A stretch of 64,000 nt of DNA, taken from NCBI RefSeq assembly GCF_004366035.1, contig NZ_SOEE01000003.1, positions 124,001-188,000 on the forward strand, given 5' to 3'. The position numbers and the translations under genes were made by a program. Shown one piece after another: positions 45,530 to 54,318 of the stretch; within the stretch, counting starts at the first letter, position 1, and the number at the start of each line of letters is the position of its first letter. The stretch is from Cytobacillus oceanisediminis. GTDB taxonomy: Bacteria; Bacillota; Bacilli; Bacillales; Cytobacillaceae. The notes below the pieces were generated by a model that ran no database searches, had not been told where the DNA came from, and saw nothing but the letters and a program-made list of their open reading frames with translations.

Positions 45530-45569
45530 AAAATGGCCAAGTGCTTTATGAGATAGCAATTGACCATTT
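45530..45569 (-). terminator. intrinsic terminator of the FGE gene
   Basis: On the minus strand AAATGGTCAATTGC pairs imperfectly with GCACTTGGCCATTT, followed by TTGTTTT. It separates FGE from the sulfatase promoter. Confidence 0.7.
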
Positions 45570-45662
45570 TTTCTAATTCAAGAATTCAAAGATTCAGTTA
45601 AATAGGCTTTCCAATAGTAAATTTGGTTTAAACAAGATTTTTGCACTGCGAATATAGCACTA

Positions 45663-46616
45663 TCATATATCTCCAGCACAGCGAAAACCCATATTTCCAG
45701 TTGAACTGTCCGGTGTATTGGAGCTGCGTGCAGCTAATCTATAACGGTTGCAGTATGATTCATGACATAAATAAGAACCGCCTTTTATAACTTTTGCAGT
45801 ACCAAAGGGGGGGCCTTTGGGATTATTTCTAGGTGCATTTATATGGAAAGCTGGACTAAACCAATCGGAGCACCATTCCCAAACATTTCCGGTTGCGTTG
45901 TATAACCCGTATCGATTTGGTGGAAATGATCGTGCTGGAGCTGTTCCTTTATACCCATCCAATGCTGAATTATGGTTTGGGAATTGACCTTGCCAAATAT
46001 TTGATAAGCATTTTCCATCCGGGTACAATTCATCTCCCCATGGGAAGTTTTTTTGGACGAGTCCACCTCTAGCGGCGTACTCCCACTCCGCTTCAGTCGG
46101 CAGCCTTTTACCTGCCCATTTACAAAAAGCCTCTGCATCGTTCCAAGATACATGAACAACTGGGTAATCCCGACGATTTCCAATTGCAGAATCAGGTCCT
46201 TCAGGGTTTCTCCAATTAGCACCTTCAACAACAAGCCACCAGGGCGTCTGCTGCACAACCTGTGTTGCCTTATTACGTGTTTCGTCAGATGCAAATGAAT
46301 GGAAGACAAAAGACCATCCGTACAATTCTGCATCAGTTTTATAGCCAGTTTCTCTTACAAAAACATCAAATTGAGCATTGGTTACTGTACATTCATCAAT
46401 ATAAAAAGGATTAACATGTACTTTGCGTACCGGTCCTTCACCATCTGCTGGGTATCCCTGGTCATTTGTGCCCATCAAAAATTCTCCTCCAGGAAGATAG
46501 ATCATATCTTTAATGACTCCATTATTCCTAATTAAATCGTTGCTGCTTTCTTTTGGAGACATCTTTGGTTTTTTTATGCTTGGGGTGCAGCATCTGCTAT
46601 CTTTTATTGGTTTCAT
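45663..46616 (-). CDS. formylglycine-generating enzyme (aerobic FGE / SUMF1 family)
   Basis: 317 aa. MVYLPGGEFLMGTND-type opening (here MIYLPGGEFLMGTNDQG), RLPTEAEWEYAARGG near 170, ATGNVWEWCSDWF near 245, and GGSYLCHESYCNRYRLAARS near 280. The two Cys in CHESYC match the copper-binding active-site pair of human FGE and bacterial orthologues; the tail NTPDSSTGNMGFRCA is also diagnostic. It oxidises the Cys of the CxPxR motif to formylglycine using O2. Serves the adjacent sulfatase. AGAGGTG precedes the ATG. Confidence 0.92.
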   Translation of the reverse strand: MKPIKDSRCCTPSIKKPKMSPKESSNDLIRNNGVIKDMIYLPGGEFLMGTNDQGYPADGEGPVRKVHVNPFYIDECTVTNAQFDVFVRETGYKTDAELYGWSFVFHSFASDETRNKATQVVQQTPWWLVVEGANWRNPEGPDSAIGNRRDYPVVHVSWNDAEAFCKWAGKRLPTEAEWEYAARGGLVQKNFPWGDELYPDGKCLSNIWQGQFPNHNSALDGYKGTAPARSFPPNRYGLYNATGNVWEWCSDWFSPAFHINAPRNNPKGPPFGTAKVIKGGSYLCHESYCNRYRLAARSSNTPDSSTGNMGFRCAGDI

Positions 46617-46652
46617 TCCAATTTTTCACCTCTATTAAATAAGTTAGAAAAA

Positions 46653-46685
46653 ATATTAACTGAAGGACCTTACTAAATTCATACA
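46653..46685 (-). promoter_or_regulatory. direct-repeat promoter, site 6 (FGE)
   Basis: Minus strand: TGTATG (46685-46680), 5 bp, AGTAAG (46674-46669), 10 bp, TAATAT (46658-46653); leader about 30 nt. Confidence 0.6.
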
Positions 46686-46740
46686 ACAAGTTAACTTTGT
46701 TTCTATTCAAATATTAATTTGTTCTGAATTACCTGTATTT

Positions 46741-46773
46741 TGTAAGGTTTCAGTAATACTCCGCCCTTATTGT
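46741..46773 (+). promoter_or_regulatory. direct-repeat promoter, site 7 (acyl-CoA ligase)
   Basis: TGTAAG (46741-46746), 5 bp, AGTAAT (46752-46757), 10 bp, TATTGT (46768-46773). Divergent from site 6, about 56 bp apart. Confidence 0.6.
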
Positions 46774-46826
46774 TAAGGTGAAAAACAGATATTTCTTTAA
46801 ATAACTTTTTTGAAAGGAAGATAATT

Positions 46827-48374
46827 ATGAACCTTGTACATTCTTTAATTGAAACAGCAAAGTCACACGGTGACAGGACGGCGTTTATTTATGAGGAGAA
46901 AGAAACCACCTATCAGCAGTTTCTTGATGCTGTTATAAAGTTTGCATCTGGCTTACATAAGGTCGGTGTGAAGCAAGGGGATCATGTTGCTTTATTAGTT
47001 GGGAATTCTCCAGAATTTATTATTGGATTGCATGGGGCATTGAGGGCAGGTGCAACCGTTATACCTATCAATCCTATTTATACTCCCGACGAAATTACCT
47101 ATATTATTAAAAATGGTGATGTGAAAACTGTAATTGCATTGGATACACTTCTTCCAGTTATGGAGCAGGTAATGAATCATGTACCAGCCCTTGAACAAAT
47201 TATTGTATGTGCAGCTGCTCCAGGGGGAGCAGCTGTGAAGAATAATAAAATCAAAACATTCACAGAGGTTTTAATGTCAGGTGATCCCGAATTGCCGTTG
47301 CCTATTATTCATAAAGATCAAACCGCAGTTATTTTATATACATCCGGAACGACAGGAAAGCCAAAAGGTGCAATGCTCACACATTATAATTTATATAGCA
47401 ACGCAAGAGACCTTCTATCTTTTTTAGAAATCTCCAAAAATGATCATATCATTGCCGTACTTCCGATGTTCCACGTGTTTTGTTTAACTGTAGCCATAAA
47501 TGTTCCGATTATTTGCGGAGCGACAATTTTAATTGTACCGAAGTTTATTCCTTCAGAAGTGTTCCGTATTTCCCGTAACTATAAAGCAACAGTATTTGCC
47601 GGAGTTCCGACAATGTACAATTTCTTACTTCATTATCCAGAGGCTGATCCTTCAGATTTGCAAAGTCTTCGTCTTTGTGTGTCTGGGGGAGCATCGATGC
47701 CTCTTACCTTATTGGAGAACTTTGAAAAAAAATATAATGTGCAAATTTCAGAAGGCTATGGTTTATCTGAGGCTTCTCCAGTGACATGCTTCAATCCGCT
47801 GGACCGTCCAAGAAAGCCAGGTTCAGTCGGGACAAGCATAATTAATGTAGAAAATAAAGTAGTAAATGAGCTTGGAGAAGCCATCCCAGCTGGGGAAGTA
47901 GGGGAGTTGATTGTTAGAGGTCCGAATGTCATGAAAGGGTATTACAAAATGCCCGAAGAAACAGCTTCTGCGATTCAGGATGGCTGGTTACACACAGGAG
48001 ACCTGGCAAAAATGGATGATGATGGCTATTTTTATATTGTCGATCGTAAGAAAGATCTTGTAATAGTTGGAGGATATAACGTTTATCCCCGAGAGGTTGA
48101 AGAGGTATTATACAGTCATTCTTCCGTTGTTGAAGCAGCAGTAATTGGAGTGCCAGATGAAGATTATGGCGAGGCATTAAAAGCGTATGTTGTCCGTAAA
48201 GATCCATCTCTAACAGAAGAAGAGCTGACAGCTTTTTGCAGGGGACATTTAGCTAAATATAAAGTACCATCTGGAATAGAGTTTTTAGATGAACTGCCCA
48301 AGAATACGACTGGAAAGATTCTCAAGCGTGCATTGAGACAAACATTGTTATCGAAGGATATTCAGCAGACGTAA
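46827..48374 (+). CDS. long-chain acyl-CoA ligase, LcfB-like
   Basis: 515 aa, the length of B. subtilis LcfB. AMP-binding P-loop ILYTSGTTGKPKGAML (~168-183), EGYGLSEASPVTCF (A5), DGWLHTGDLAKMDDDGYFYI (A7), DRKKDLVIVGGYNVYPREVE (A8) and catalytic Lys in LPKNTTGKILKRAL (A10). Adenylates a carboxylic acid and transfers it to CoA. GAAAGGAAG precedes the ATG. Divergent from FGE. A truncated paralogue lies at 35384. In this context it may activate the acid released by the sulfatase pathway (inference). Confidence 0.9.
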   Translation: MNLVHSLIETAKSHGDRTAFIYEEKETTYQQFLDAVIKFASGLHKVGVKQGDHVALLVGNSPEFIIGLHGALRAGATVIPINPIYTPDEITYIIKNGDVKTVIALDTLLPVMEQVMNHVPALEQIIVCAAAPGGAAVKNNKIKTFTEVLMSGDPELPLPIIHKDQTAVILYTSGTTGKPKGAMLTHYNLYSNARDLLSFLEISKNDHIIAVLPMFHVFCLTVAINVPIICGATILIVPKFIPSEVFRISRNYKATVFAGVPTMYNFLLHYPEADPSDLQSLRLCVSGGASMPLTLLENFEKKYNVQISEGYGLSEASPVTCFNPLDRPRKPGSVGTSIINVENKVVNELGEAIPAGEVGELIVRGPNVMKGYYKMPEETASAIQDGWLHTGDLAKMDDDGYFYIVDRKKDLVIVGGYNVYPREVEEVLYSHSSVVEAAVIGVPDEDYGEALKAYVVRKDPSLTEEELTAFCRGHLAKYKVPSGIEFLDELPKNTTGKILKRALRQTLLSKDIQQT

Positions 48375-48674
48375 CAGTTGCTTAGTTTAAAGGAGATATA
48401 ATAACCCCCACTAATGGTGTTGAGGTGATTAGTTGTAGAAAGCGGTCAATGTTTTAGTATTGGGTATAAGAACTCAATATTAGCTTTTGTCTCATTTGTT
48501 CGGAGTATATTTTCTTTGGAAAATCTTATGAAGTGAAGCTAGTGGATGCAAGAGTTGAATATTCATTGAGGATCTTCAGCTCTTTTTTCGTATTCGACAA
48601 ACGGGGCAGCATTACTTAATGAAGAGATTTGAGGTTTAAAACAAAAAGAGCCCTCTTGGTATCATTTGAGGTGT

Positions 48675-48811
48675 CATCACCATTTACTAGGGCTTAAATC
48701 GGATGGAACGGTGGTAGCAGTGGGCCGAAATATTGAAGGTGATTGCAATAAGCGCCCTGAATGAAAAATTGTAGCGGTAGCGGCGGGTAATAATGAATAT
48801 GCCAAATCATA
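48675..48811 (+). pseudogene. RCC1-repeat protein remnant
   Basis: In one frame the DNA reads HHHLLGLKSDGTVVAVGRNI, then EGDCN, a TGA, then KIVAVAAGNN. This is the RCC1-like repeat (G-L-K-S-D-G-T-V-V-A-V-G-x-N ... C-N ... I-V-A-V-A-A-G) found in large secreted bacterial proteins. There is no start codon, one internal stop, and only about one and a half repeats. The rest of the 488-nt gap (48375-48674 and 48812-48862) shows no recognisable element. Confidence 0.6.
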
Positions 48812-48862
48812 AATCATCTAAATAGTAAGTCCTTGCCAAGTTGAATAACATGTCTGTTTGCT

Positions 48863-49711
48863 TTAGCTAAAAAACATTCGAACCCCGATTATAACTAATA
48901 ATATTGAGAGCATTTGCATAATGACCTTTCCATTCATACGTTGGGCAAGGATGATTCCAAGTTGTGACCCGATGATTACCCCGATCCCGCCGAATAGTAT
49001 AGTTAGCCAGTCAAAGCTGTTATAAAACAACTGAGAAGCAACACCTCCCGAAGAATAGATGCATAAAGAAAAGATCGAGGTTGCAGTTGCATGGTGAGCG
49101 GGCAGTTTAAATATATAAATGAGAATTGGAACCAGTAGCCAGCCTCCCCCAATACCTAGATAACTTGAAAGAACTCCAATGATGAATCCGAGTAAAATTA
49201 ACCGTGTGTTTATTGAAGCGTGACCTTTCTTAAGAGGTATCATTTCTCCTTTATGAGTGACGAGTTCCGTCGTGTCAGGTTCCACACTTTCACAGGAAGC
49301 GCAGGGGTACTTTTCCGCAGCGGCCAGTTGATTCTTTGCTTTTCCTTCAAAAGGAGAGTTTTTTGTTATCAAAAAGATACCAAGTGTGACCAGCATCGTG
49401 GCAAACACAACATAGAAGTATTGGGAGGAATAAGATTGCAGTAGCCAAACACCTAATAATGAACCTGGGATAGCGCTGATTCCTATGGTAAGCCCAGTTC
49501 TGTATTGAATCAATCCTTGTCTGGAATACCCGATGACTCCAGAAAGCGAATTTATGAGTACAATGACCAATCCAGCACCTGCTGCCAACACGGGGTTCAT
49601 ATCTAGGATAAGCAATAAAGCGGGGACAAAGATAAAACCGCCCCCTGCACCGACGATGGTACCGTAACCACCTGCAATAATCCCTATTAAAAGCAGTAAT
49701 AATCCTGTCAT
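48863..49711 (-). CDS. TauE/SafE family sulfite/sulfonate exporter
   Basis: 282 aa, about eight helices. Two family repeats: GTIVGAGGGFIFVPALLLIL (N-terminal) and LSSYLGIGGGWLLVPILIYI (C-terminal). A Cys-containing cytosolic loop, YPCASCESVEPD (~136-147), sits between halves and could bind a metal or sense redox. Family members export sulfite, sulfoacetate or other organosulfur anions, which fits the neighbouring sulfatase island. Divergent from a LysR gene. Confidence 0.85.
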   Translation of the reverse strand: MTGLLLLLIGIIAGGYGTIVGAGGGFIFVPALLLILDMNPVLAAGAGLVIVLINSLSGVIGYSRQGLIQYRTGLTIGISAIPGSLLGVWLLQSYSSQYFYVVFATMLVTLGIFLITKNSPFEGKAKNQLAAAEKYPCASCESVEPDTTELVTHKGEMIPLKKGHASINTRLILLGFIIGVLSSYLGIGGGWLLVPILIYIFKLPAHHATATSIFSLCIYSSGGVASQLFYNSFDWLTILFGGIGVIIGSQLGIILAQRMNGKVIMQMLSILLVIIGVRMFFS

Positions 49712-49860
49712 TCTATCCCTATTTCCTCCTCTCGGAATACTACTGTACAGCTACATTTTCCCAGACAGGATGACCGGTGTAAAATGAATAAAATTAATAG
49801 GGTATAACGAAAGGATATAGCCCTTTCAAGTTTAATTTATGTATATCATAGAGAAAATAG

Positions 49861-49879
49861 ATGGTCAAAAGTTAACCAT
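49861..49879. promoter_or_regulatory. candidate LysR operator between the exporter and LysR genes
   Basis: ATGGTCAAAAGTTAACCAT is a near-perfect palindrome (ATGGTCAA/TTAACCAT) 53 nt before the LysR ATG. A weaker one, AGGGTATA (49799-49806) facing TATAGCCCT (49816-49824), lies nearer the exporter. Confidence 0.4.
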
Positions 49880-49931
49880 GTATTCTCTGCATGACATCTC
49901 AAAAATTAAAGAATAGAATTAGGTGGATCAG

Positions 49932-50819
49932 ATGAATATAGCGAGTTTAAGAATGTTCTGCCGGGTAGTGGACGAGGGAAGTATGAGTAAAGCAGCCCGT
50001 TTAAGCTTCGTATCACAGCCTGCTGTTACAAAGCAAATTCGACAATTAGAAAACAGGTATGGAACCTTATTATTTGACCGAATGGATGGAAAAATGACAT
50101 TGTCAAAGGCAGGTGAAGTTCTATACTCTTACGCAAAAGATATCATAGAAGCCGATAATACGTCTTTTCAAGCCATTCAGGAGATACTGGGGGAGCATGA
50201 ACATAAGATCCAGGTGGGAGCAAGTCCTACTATAGGTGAATATTTACTTCCTGGGATGCTGGGAGCATTTAAAAAGCATCATCAAGAAATGAATTTTCGA
50301 TTGTGGGTTGGTAATACACCATATATACTATCGAAATTAGAGGAAAATGAGATAGATATTGCACTTGTTGAGAGTGGTGTAAAAGACCCGAATTATAAAG
50401 TGCAAAAATTTGCAGAAGATGACCTTATCCTAGTTACTTCTCATCATCACCGGTGGAAAGGGAAGGAGTTTATCGAAGTAGATGAACTCAAAGAAGAAAA
50501 GATTATATGGAGGGAAAAAAACTCTGGGACTAGGGAATTAGTTGAACTTGCACTGAGGGAATACATGATGCTGGAACAAATGGATTATGCGATGGAACTT
50601 GGCAGCATTCAATCCATAAAAAGCGCAGTGGAAGCTGAATTAGGGATTAGTATCCTCCCTAGAATAACGGTCTTAAAGGAATTAAAATACAATATTCTCA
50701 GGGAAGTCAAAATAAAAGACTTCTCCATAAAGAGGGCACTATGGATTGTACAGAAGAAGCGGCGTTTTAAAAAGTCTGCAGAAATTTATTTTGAACAATT
50801 CTTACAAAGCAGAATCTAA
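49932..50819 (+). CDS. LysR family transcriptional regulator
   Basis: 295 aa, standard LTTR length. N-terminal HTH: NIASLRMFCRVVDEGSMSKA then SQPAVTKQIRQLENRYGTLL. Effector domain with VGASPTIGEYLLPGMLGAF (~92-110) and GISILPRITVLKEL near 240. ATG 49932 is preferred over GTG 49923 because AGGTGG lies 5 nt upstream. Probably controls the divergent TauE/SafE exporter; effector perhaps a sulfur compound (inference, similar to CysL/CysB logic). Confidence 0.88.
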   Translation: MNIASLRMFCRVVDEGSMSKAARLSFVSQPAVTKQIRQLENRYGTLLFDRMDGKMTLSKAGEVLYSYAKDIIEADNTSFQAIQEILGEHEHKIQVGASPTIGEYLLPGMLGAFKKHHQEMNFRLWVGNTPYILSKLEENEIDIALVESGVKDPNYKVQKFAEDDLILVTSHHHRWKGKEFIEVDELKEEKIIWREKNSGTRELVELALREYMMLEQMDYAMELGSIQSIKSAVEAELGISILPRITVLKELKYNILREVKIKDFSIKRALWIVQKKRRFKKSAEIYFEQFLQSRI

Positions 50820-50935
50820 TAGAATCTTAAAAGATACAGACTTATTCGAAGCAAAGCATACCGGCCTTTACCGTTGTCGTAAAAACAACATTTTGAAGGG
50901 GGCTTACAATCATAAACGAATAAAAACAAAATAAA

Positions 50936-50972
50936 AAGACCTAAGTCCATTGGAGTACCGAACTTAGGTCTT
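50936..50972 (-). terminator. intrinsic terminator for the YitT gene
   Basis: Perfect 11-bp stem AAGACCTAAGT/ACTTAGGTCTT; minus-strand run TTTATTTTGTTTTT follows. Confidence 0.75.
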
Positions 50973-51050
50973 GGAATCTGTTTAACTTTTAATGTCTAAC
51001 TTTATTGGGTCAGAACAATTAATTAGGAAGCTGCTTTTTTTATTTAACCA

Positions 51051-51911
51051 TTAATGAGCTGTGCCTTTGTCAAAGTTGCTGCCGCTGACATCGGCAATAT
51101 TTTCTATAGCCACTAATGCATTCGGGTCGATATCTTCCACAATCGAACGGAGCGTAGATAATTCAATCCGTGTGACGATGGTATAAATGATTTTTTTCGG
51201 CTCTCCAGTAAAAACACCCTGGCCCTGAATATAGGTCATTCCCCGCCCCAGTTGCTTCAGGAGCTCGGCAGAGATTTCTTCAGGCATATCAGAAATGATC
51301 GTAACTGACTTCAGCTCTTCTATACCTTCCACAACGATATCAATCATTTTATAAGCAATATAATAGGTGATAATGGAGTACATGGCAGTTTCCCAGCTAA
51401 AAACGAGGAAGGCCGCAAGAATAAATATAAATACGTTGACAATCATGATAAACTGGCCGACAGACACTGGTCGCTTTTTGCTGACTAGGATGGCGATAAT
51501 TTCTGACCCATCCAATGCTCCGCCAGTTCTGATCACAAGGCCGACTCCTGTACCGAGAATGACAGCTCCTATGACTGTCGCTAAAAATAAATCATTGGTT
51601 ACCGGCTCAAAATGATGCAGGTAAGCGGTACTGGCAGATAAAACAATAACACCGTATAACGTATGTATCGTAAATTTCATTCCTATTCTACGGAAGCCAA
51701 TATAGAGAAATGGCAGATTTAAAACAATCAGGAATATACTCATGGTCATCCCGGTCAGTTCAGCAGCGATAATGGAAAGACCGATAACCCCGCCATCGAG
51801 AATATTATTGGGGACAAGGAAAAACTCAAGTCCTGCCGCTGCAATCACCGCACCTAGCGTAATCATGATGAGCTGTCTTATCTCTTTTAATACCCGTTTT
51901 TTCTTTGTCAT
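51051..51911 (-). CDS. YitT family membrane protein
   Basis: 286 aa from ATG 51911 (TTG 51917 or 51926 possible). About five N-terminal helices (VIAAAGLEFFLVPNNILDGG, the YitT signature), then a C-terminal DUF2179 domain, IIYTIVTRIELSTLRSIVED, with a GSNFDKGTAH tail. Family members are of unknown function in the bacillar membrane; several paralogues per genome are usual. Single gene. Confidence 0.88.
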   Translation of the reverse strand: MTKKKRVLKEIRQLIMITLGAVIAAAGLEFFLVPNNILDGGVIGLSIIAAELTGMTMSIFLIVLNLPFLYIGFRRIGMKFTIHTLYGVIVLSASTAYLHHFEPVTNDLFLATVIGAVILGTGVGLVIRTGGALDGSEIIAILVSKKRPVSVGQFIMIVNVFIFILAAFLVFSWETAMYSIITYYIAYKMIDIVVEGIEELKSVTIISDMPEEISAELLKQLGRGMTYIQGQGVFTGEPKKIIYTIVTRIELSTLRSIVEDIDPNALVAIENIADVSGSNFDKGTAH

Positions 51912-52068
51912 TGCCAATATGATCAAGCCCTTCTTTTTTAAATACTTTCATATTATAGCACTTATTAAGAAAAACCTTTAAGCAGGAACCACTTAGCTGT
52001 AAAAGAGGAAATAAAAAGGCAAGTGTTGAATGTAATTAAGCGGATTTAAAAAAAAGCGAGGTAAATAT

Positions 52069-52572
52069 ATGACTGCTGCTTACGTGGATTGGGGCGGAGC
52101 AAGGATAAAATTAACCTGGAAGGAGGCAGCCTATCTTCCAGAAAGAGAATGTATTACGAGCGTTCATGGGTTTTGCTTTTTAGGAGGAAAGGTTTTATTA
52201 GTGAATTTGCAGAACCGGGGATGGGATATTCCCGGCGGTCACATAGAAAAGGGTGAAAGCCCGAAGCAATGTTTTAAGAGAGAAGCCATGGAAGAAGGCT
52301 ATGTGGAAGGGCAGTGCACCCAAATGGGATATATTATCGTAGACCATAGCGAGAATCTGCAGTGGACTGAAAGAAGCGCATATCCTAAAATTGGCTATCA
52401 GATTTTTTATCATATGGATATAGAAAGAATGTTCGACTTTGAAGCCAGGTATGAGTCATCAGAAAGGATCCTGGTCGATCCTCCGCAAATACCTGAGTTT
52501 TGTGAGGGATGGCATGAAACACTTGCTGAGGCTTTAAACTCAGCAATGAAAAGAAGTATCTCCAATTTATGA
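52069..52572 (+). CDS. NUDIX hydrolase
   Basis: 167 aa. The Nudix box, Gx5Ex7REUxEExGU, is complete: GGHIEKGESPKQCFKREAME, followed by EGYVEG (about 62-87). Hydrolyses a nucleoside-diphosphate-linked compound with Mg2+/Mn2+; substrate unknown. AAGCGAGG precedes the ATG. Confidence 0.88.
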   Translation: MTAAYVDWGGARIKLTWKEAAYLPERECITSVHGFCFLGGKVLLVNLQNRGWDIPGGHIEKGESPKQCFKREAMEEGYVEGQCTQMGYIIVDHSENLQWTERSAYPKIGYQIFYHMDIERMFDFEARYESSERILVDPPQIPEFCEGWHETLAEALNSAMKRSISNL

Positions 52573-52580
52573 ACCAAAAA

Positions 52581-52607
52581 GAAAAAGAGCATGGCTGCTC
52601 CTTTTTC
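52581..52607. terminator. bidirectional intrinsic terminator
   Basis: GAGCA/TGCTC stem, TGGC loop, with AAAAA left and TTTTT right, between convergent genes. Confidence 0.65.
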
Positions 52608-52609
52608 CA

Positions 52610-53629
52610 TCATGATCCGTTTTTATTCTGGGCCAATTTTTTTCGGTCTTTTGTGCCAGGCGGCTTTTCCATCCAATGATGTTTAATCATAATGTCTGCT
52701 CCCGTTTTGGCATATTTGGCAATCTCAATGGATAAGCGTTCATAATTCATGGCCAAATCGCTGCGCTGGCTGGCAGCTGCTGCCGTAGCATAGTTTCCGG
52801 TTCCTGCTGCACTTATTAAACTCATATGAAACATGATCAGCTTATCTGAAAATGTCTGGGTAACCGAATTGCTGACACTGACATCAGGCAGACGGGGTGT
52901 GGGAATATCATTTTGCAGCAGAATATCTGTGAAAATTTTAATATGTTTGTTGGCTATTTCTGCACCTCTAAGCATAAAATCTGAAACCTCTTTAACCGGT
53001 GAGGTCTGAGCAAAACTGAGGCTTAAGTTTACCCCCATGGCATTGGTCATGACATTCATATACAAATGAGATATTTCTATTGTATTTAACGGTCTTTTAT
53101 TGGCCAAAGGATTCAGCCCGCTTAAATAATTCTTGCTATCAATATATTCAGTCACAGGTGGTGTTTCTATATAAGGGTGCCTTGCAAACAGGCCTTTGCT
53201 GAGGGCAATCCGGGTTGACTTATTATATAGAACTGAAGTTTCATGAAGTCCATTTGTAAAGTATTCACATATGTCTTCCCTTGAACTCATGGAAAGAAAG
53301 CTGCCGTAAGAAATAAGACCTGTCCGAGCCATATGGTTTATATACGTTAAGCAGAACATATCAGAAAAGAGCCATGGGGCAGTCATAATGACGTCGTTAT
53401 CAGAAAAACCATTAGGCAGCGGCATCTCACTCTGCTGAAAAACCTTGACAAGCTTTTTTAAATGGGTGGTGGTCAAATCATATGCGAATTGGACCACTCC
53501 CTTAATTTCTTTATCCTCCAGATCTTTAAGCATAAACCCTAAAATGCACTTGGCCATGCTGTCATTCATATAGGAAGTCCACAATGATGCAATTTCAGCC
53601 GCTGTGAGACGTGTCTTATTCTTTTGCAT
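52610..53629 (-). CDS. DUF3231 family protein
   Basis: 339 aa made of two similar ~165-residue halves (LTAAEIASLWTSYMNDSMAK versus LNTIEISHLYMNVMTNAMGV), each a predicted four-helix bundle with ferritin-like character. This duplicated DUF3231 layout is common in spore-forming bacilli and is linked to spores in some species. TTGCATTGG region upstream lacks a strong site on the minus strand (AATGGAGGCAATCCA precedes the ATG and is acceptable). Function unknown. Confidence 0.8.
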   Translation of the reverse strand: MQKNKTRLTAAEIASLWTSYMNDSMAKCILGFMLKDLEDKEIKGVVQFAYDLTTTHLKKLVKVFQQSEMPLPNGFSDNDVIMTAPWLFSDMFCLTYINHMARTGLISYGSFLSMSSREDICEYFTNGLHETSVLYNKSTRIALSKGLFARHPYIETPPVTEYIDSKNYLSGLNPLANKRPLNTIEISHLYMNVMTNAMGVNLSLSFAQTSPVKEVSDFMLRGAEIANKHIKIFTDILLQNDIPTPRLPDVSVSNSVTQTFSDKLIMFHMSLISAAGTGNYATAAAASQRSDLAMNYERLSIEIAKYAKTGADIMIKHHWMEKPPGTKDRKKLAQNKNGS

Positions 53630-53745
53630 TGGATTGCCTCCATTATACGATTATTGACTATGGTTGATATTTTTTCCTTTAAAGTGGTTCTTATTCTTTT
53701 TCCGGATTAAGTCATCAATCAGCATTTGGAAAAGGGGCTGATTAT

Positions 53746-54276
53746 TTGAGAAGAATTATGGTGATTGGGATTTCAGCGGGCGCAGGAAAATCAACCTTTG
53801 CCAGAAAATTAGGAGAAAAAACAGGCATTGAGGTACATCATCTGGATGCTGTATTCTGGAAGCCCGGCTGGGTGGAAAGCAGACTTCAAGAATTTTCGGA
53901 TGCCCAGCGTGAACTTGTGAAAAAACAGCAGTGGATTATTGAAGGCAATTACAGCAATACTTTTGAAATCAGGGCAGCTGCGTGTGATACAGTCATATAT
54001 CTAGAACTTCCCCTGTATCTCTGCTTGTACAGGGTATTGAAGAGGTGGCTGACCAATCTAGGTAAAACACGGCCTGATATGGCAGCCGGATGCAAGGAGA
54101 AAATGGACTGGAAGTTTATTAAATTCATTCTGACAACATACAGAACCCGCAAAAAGAAAATGGCTGAACGGCTTGACAGATTTGCAGCAGAAGGTAAAAA
54201 AGTCATTGTACTTAGAAAATCGGATATTGATTCATTCATAGAGGATTTTGATGTTAAGAATAACAATGCTTCATAG
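53746..54276 (+). CDS. P-loop NTPase, DNA topology modulation (FlaR)/adenylate-kinase-like
   Basis: 176 aa. Walker A GISAGAGKSTFA at 8-19, HHLDAVFWKPGW (~32-43), IEGNYSNTFEIRAAACDTVI (~67-86) and YRTRKKKM, the pattern of small proteins annotated topology modulation protein, which look like nucleoside kinases. TTG start with AAGGGG 8 nt upstream. Actual phosphate acceptor unknown. Confidence 0.8.
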   Translation: MRRIMVIGISAGAGKSTFARKLGEKTGIEVHHLDAVFWKPGWVESRLQEFSDAQRELVKKQQWIIEGNYSNTFEIRAAACDTVIYLELPLYLCLYRVLKRWLTNLGKTRPDMAAGCKEKMDWKFIKFILTTYRTRKKKMAERLDRFAAEGKKVIVLRKSDIDSFIEDFDVKNNNAS

Positions 54277-54279
54277 AAT

Positions 54280-54318
54280 GCAAAAAACCCCTGCAATTTT
54301 GCAGGGGTTATTCTTTTC
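54280..54318. terminator. bidirectional intrinsic terminator
   Basis: Perfect 10-bp stem AACCCCTGCA/TGCAGGGGTT, with TATTCTTTT right and A-rich left (T6 on minus). It overlaps the 3' end of the oxidoreductase gene. Confidence 0.85.

Noticed and set aside
48640..48700. Insertion-sequence end (AGAGCCCTCTTGGTATC...)
   Set aside because: No transposase, no terminal repeats; the following bases fit an RCC1 repeat better.
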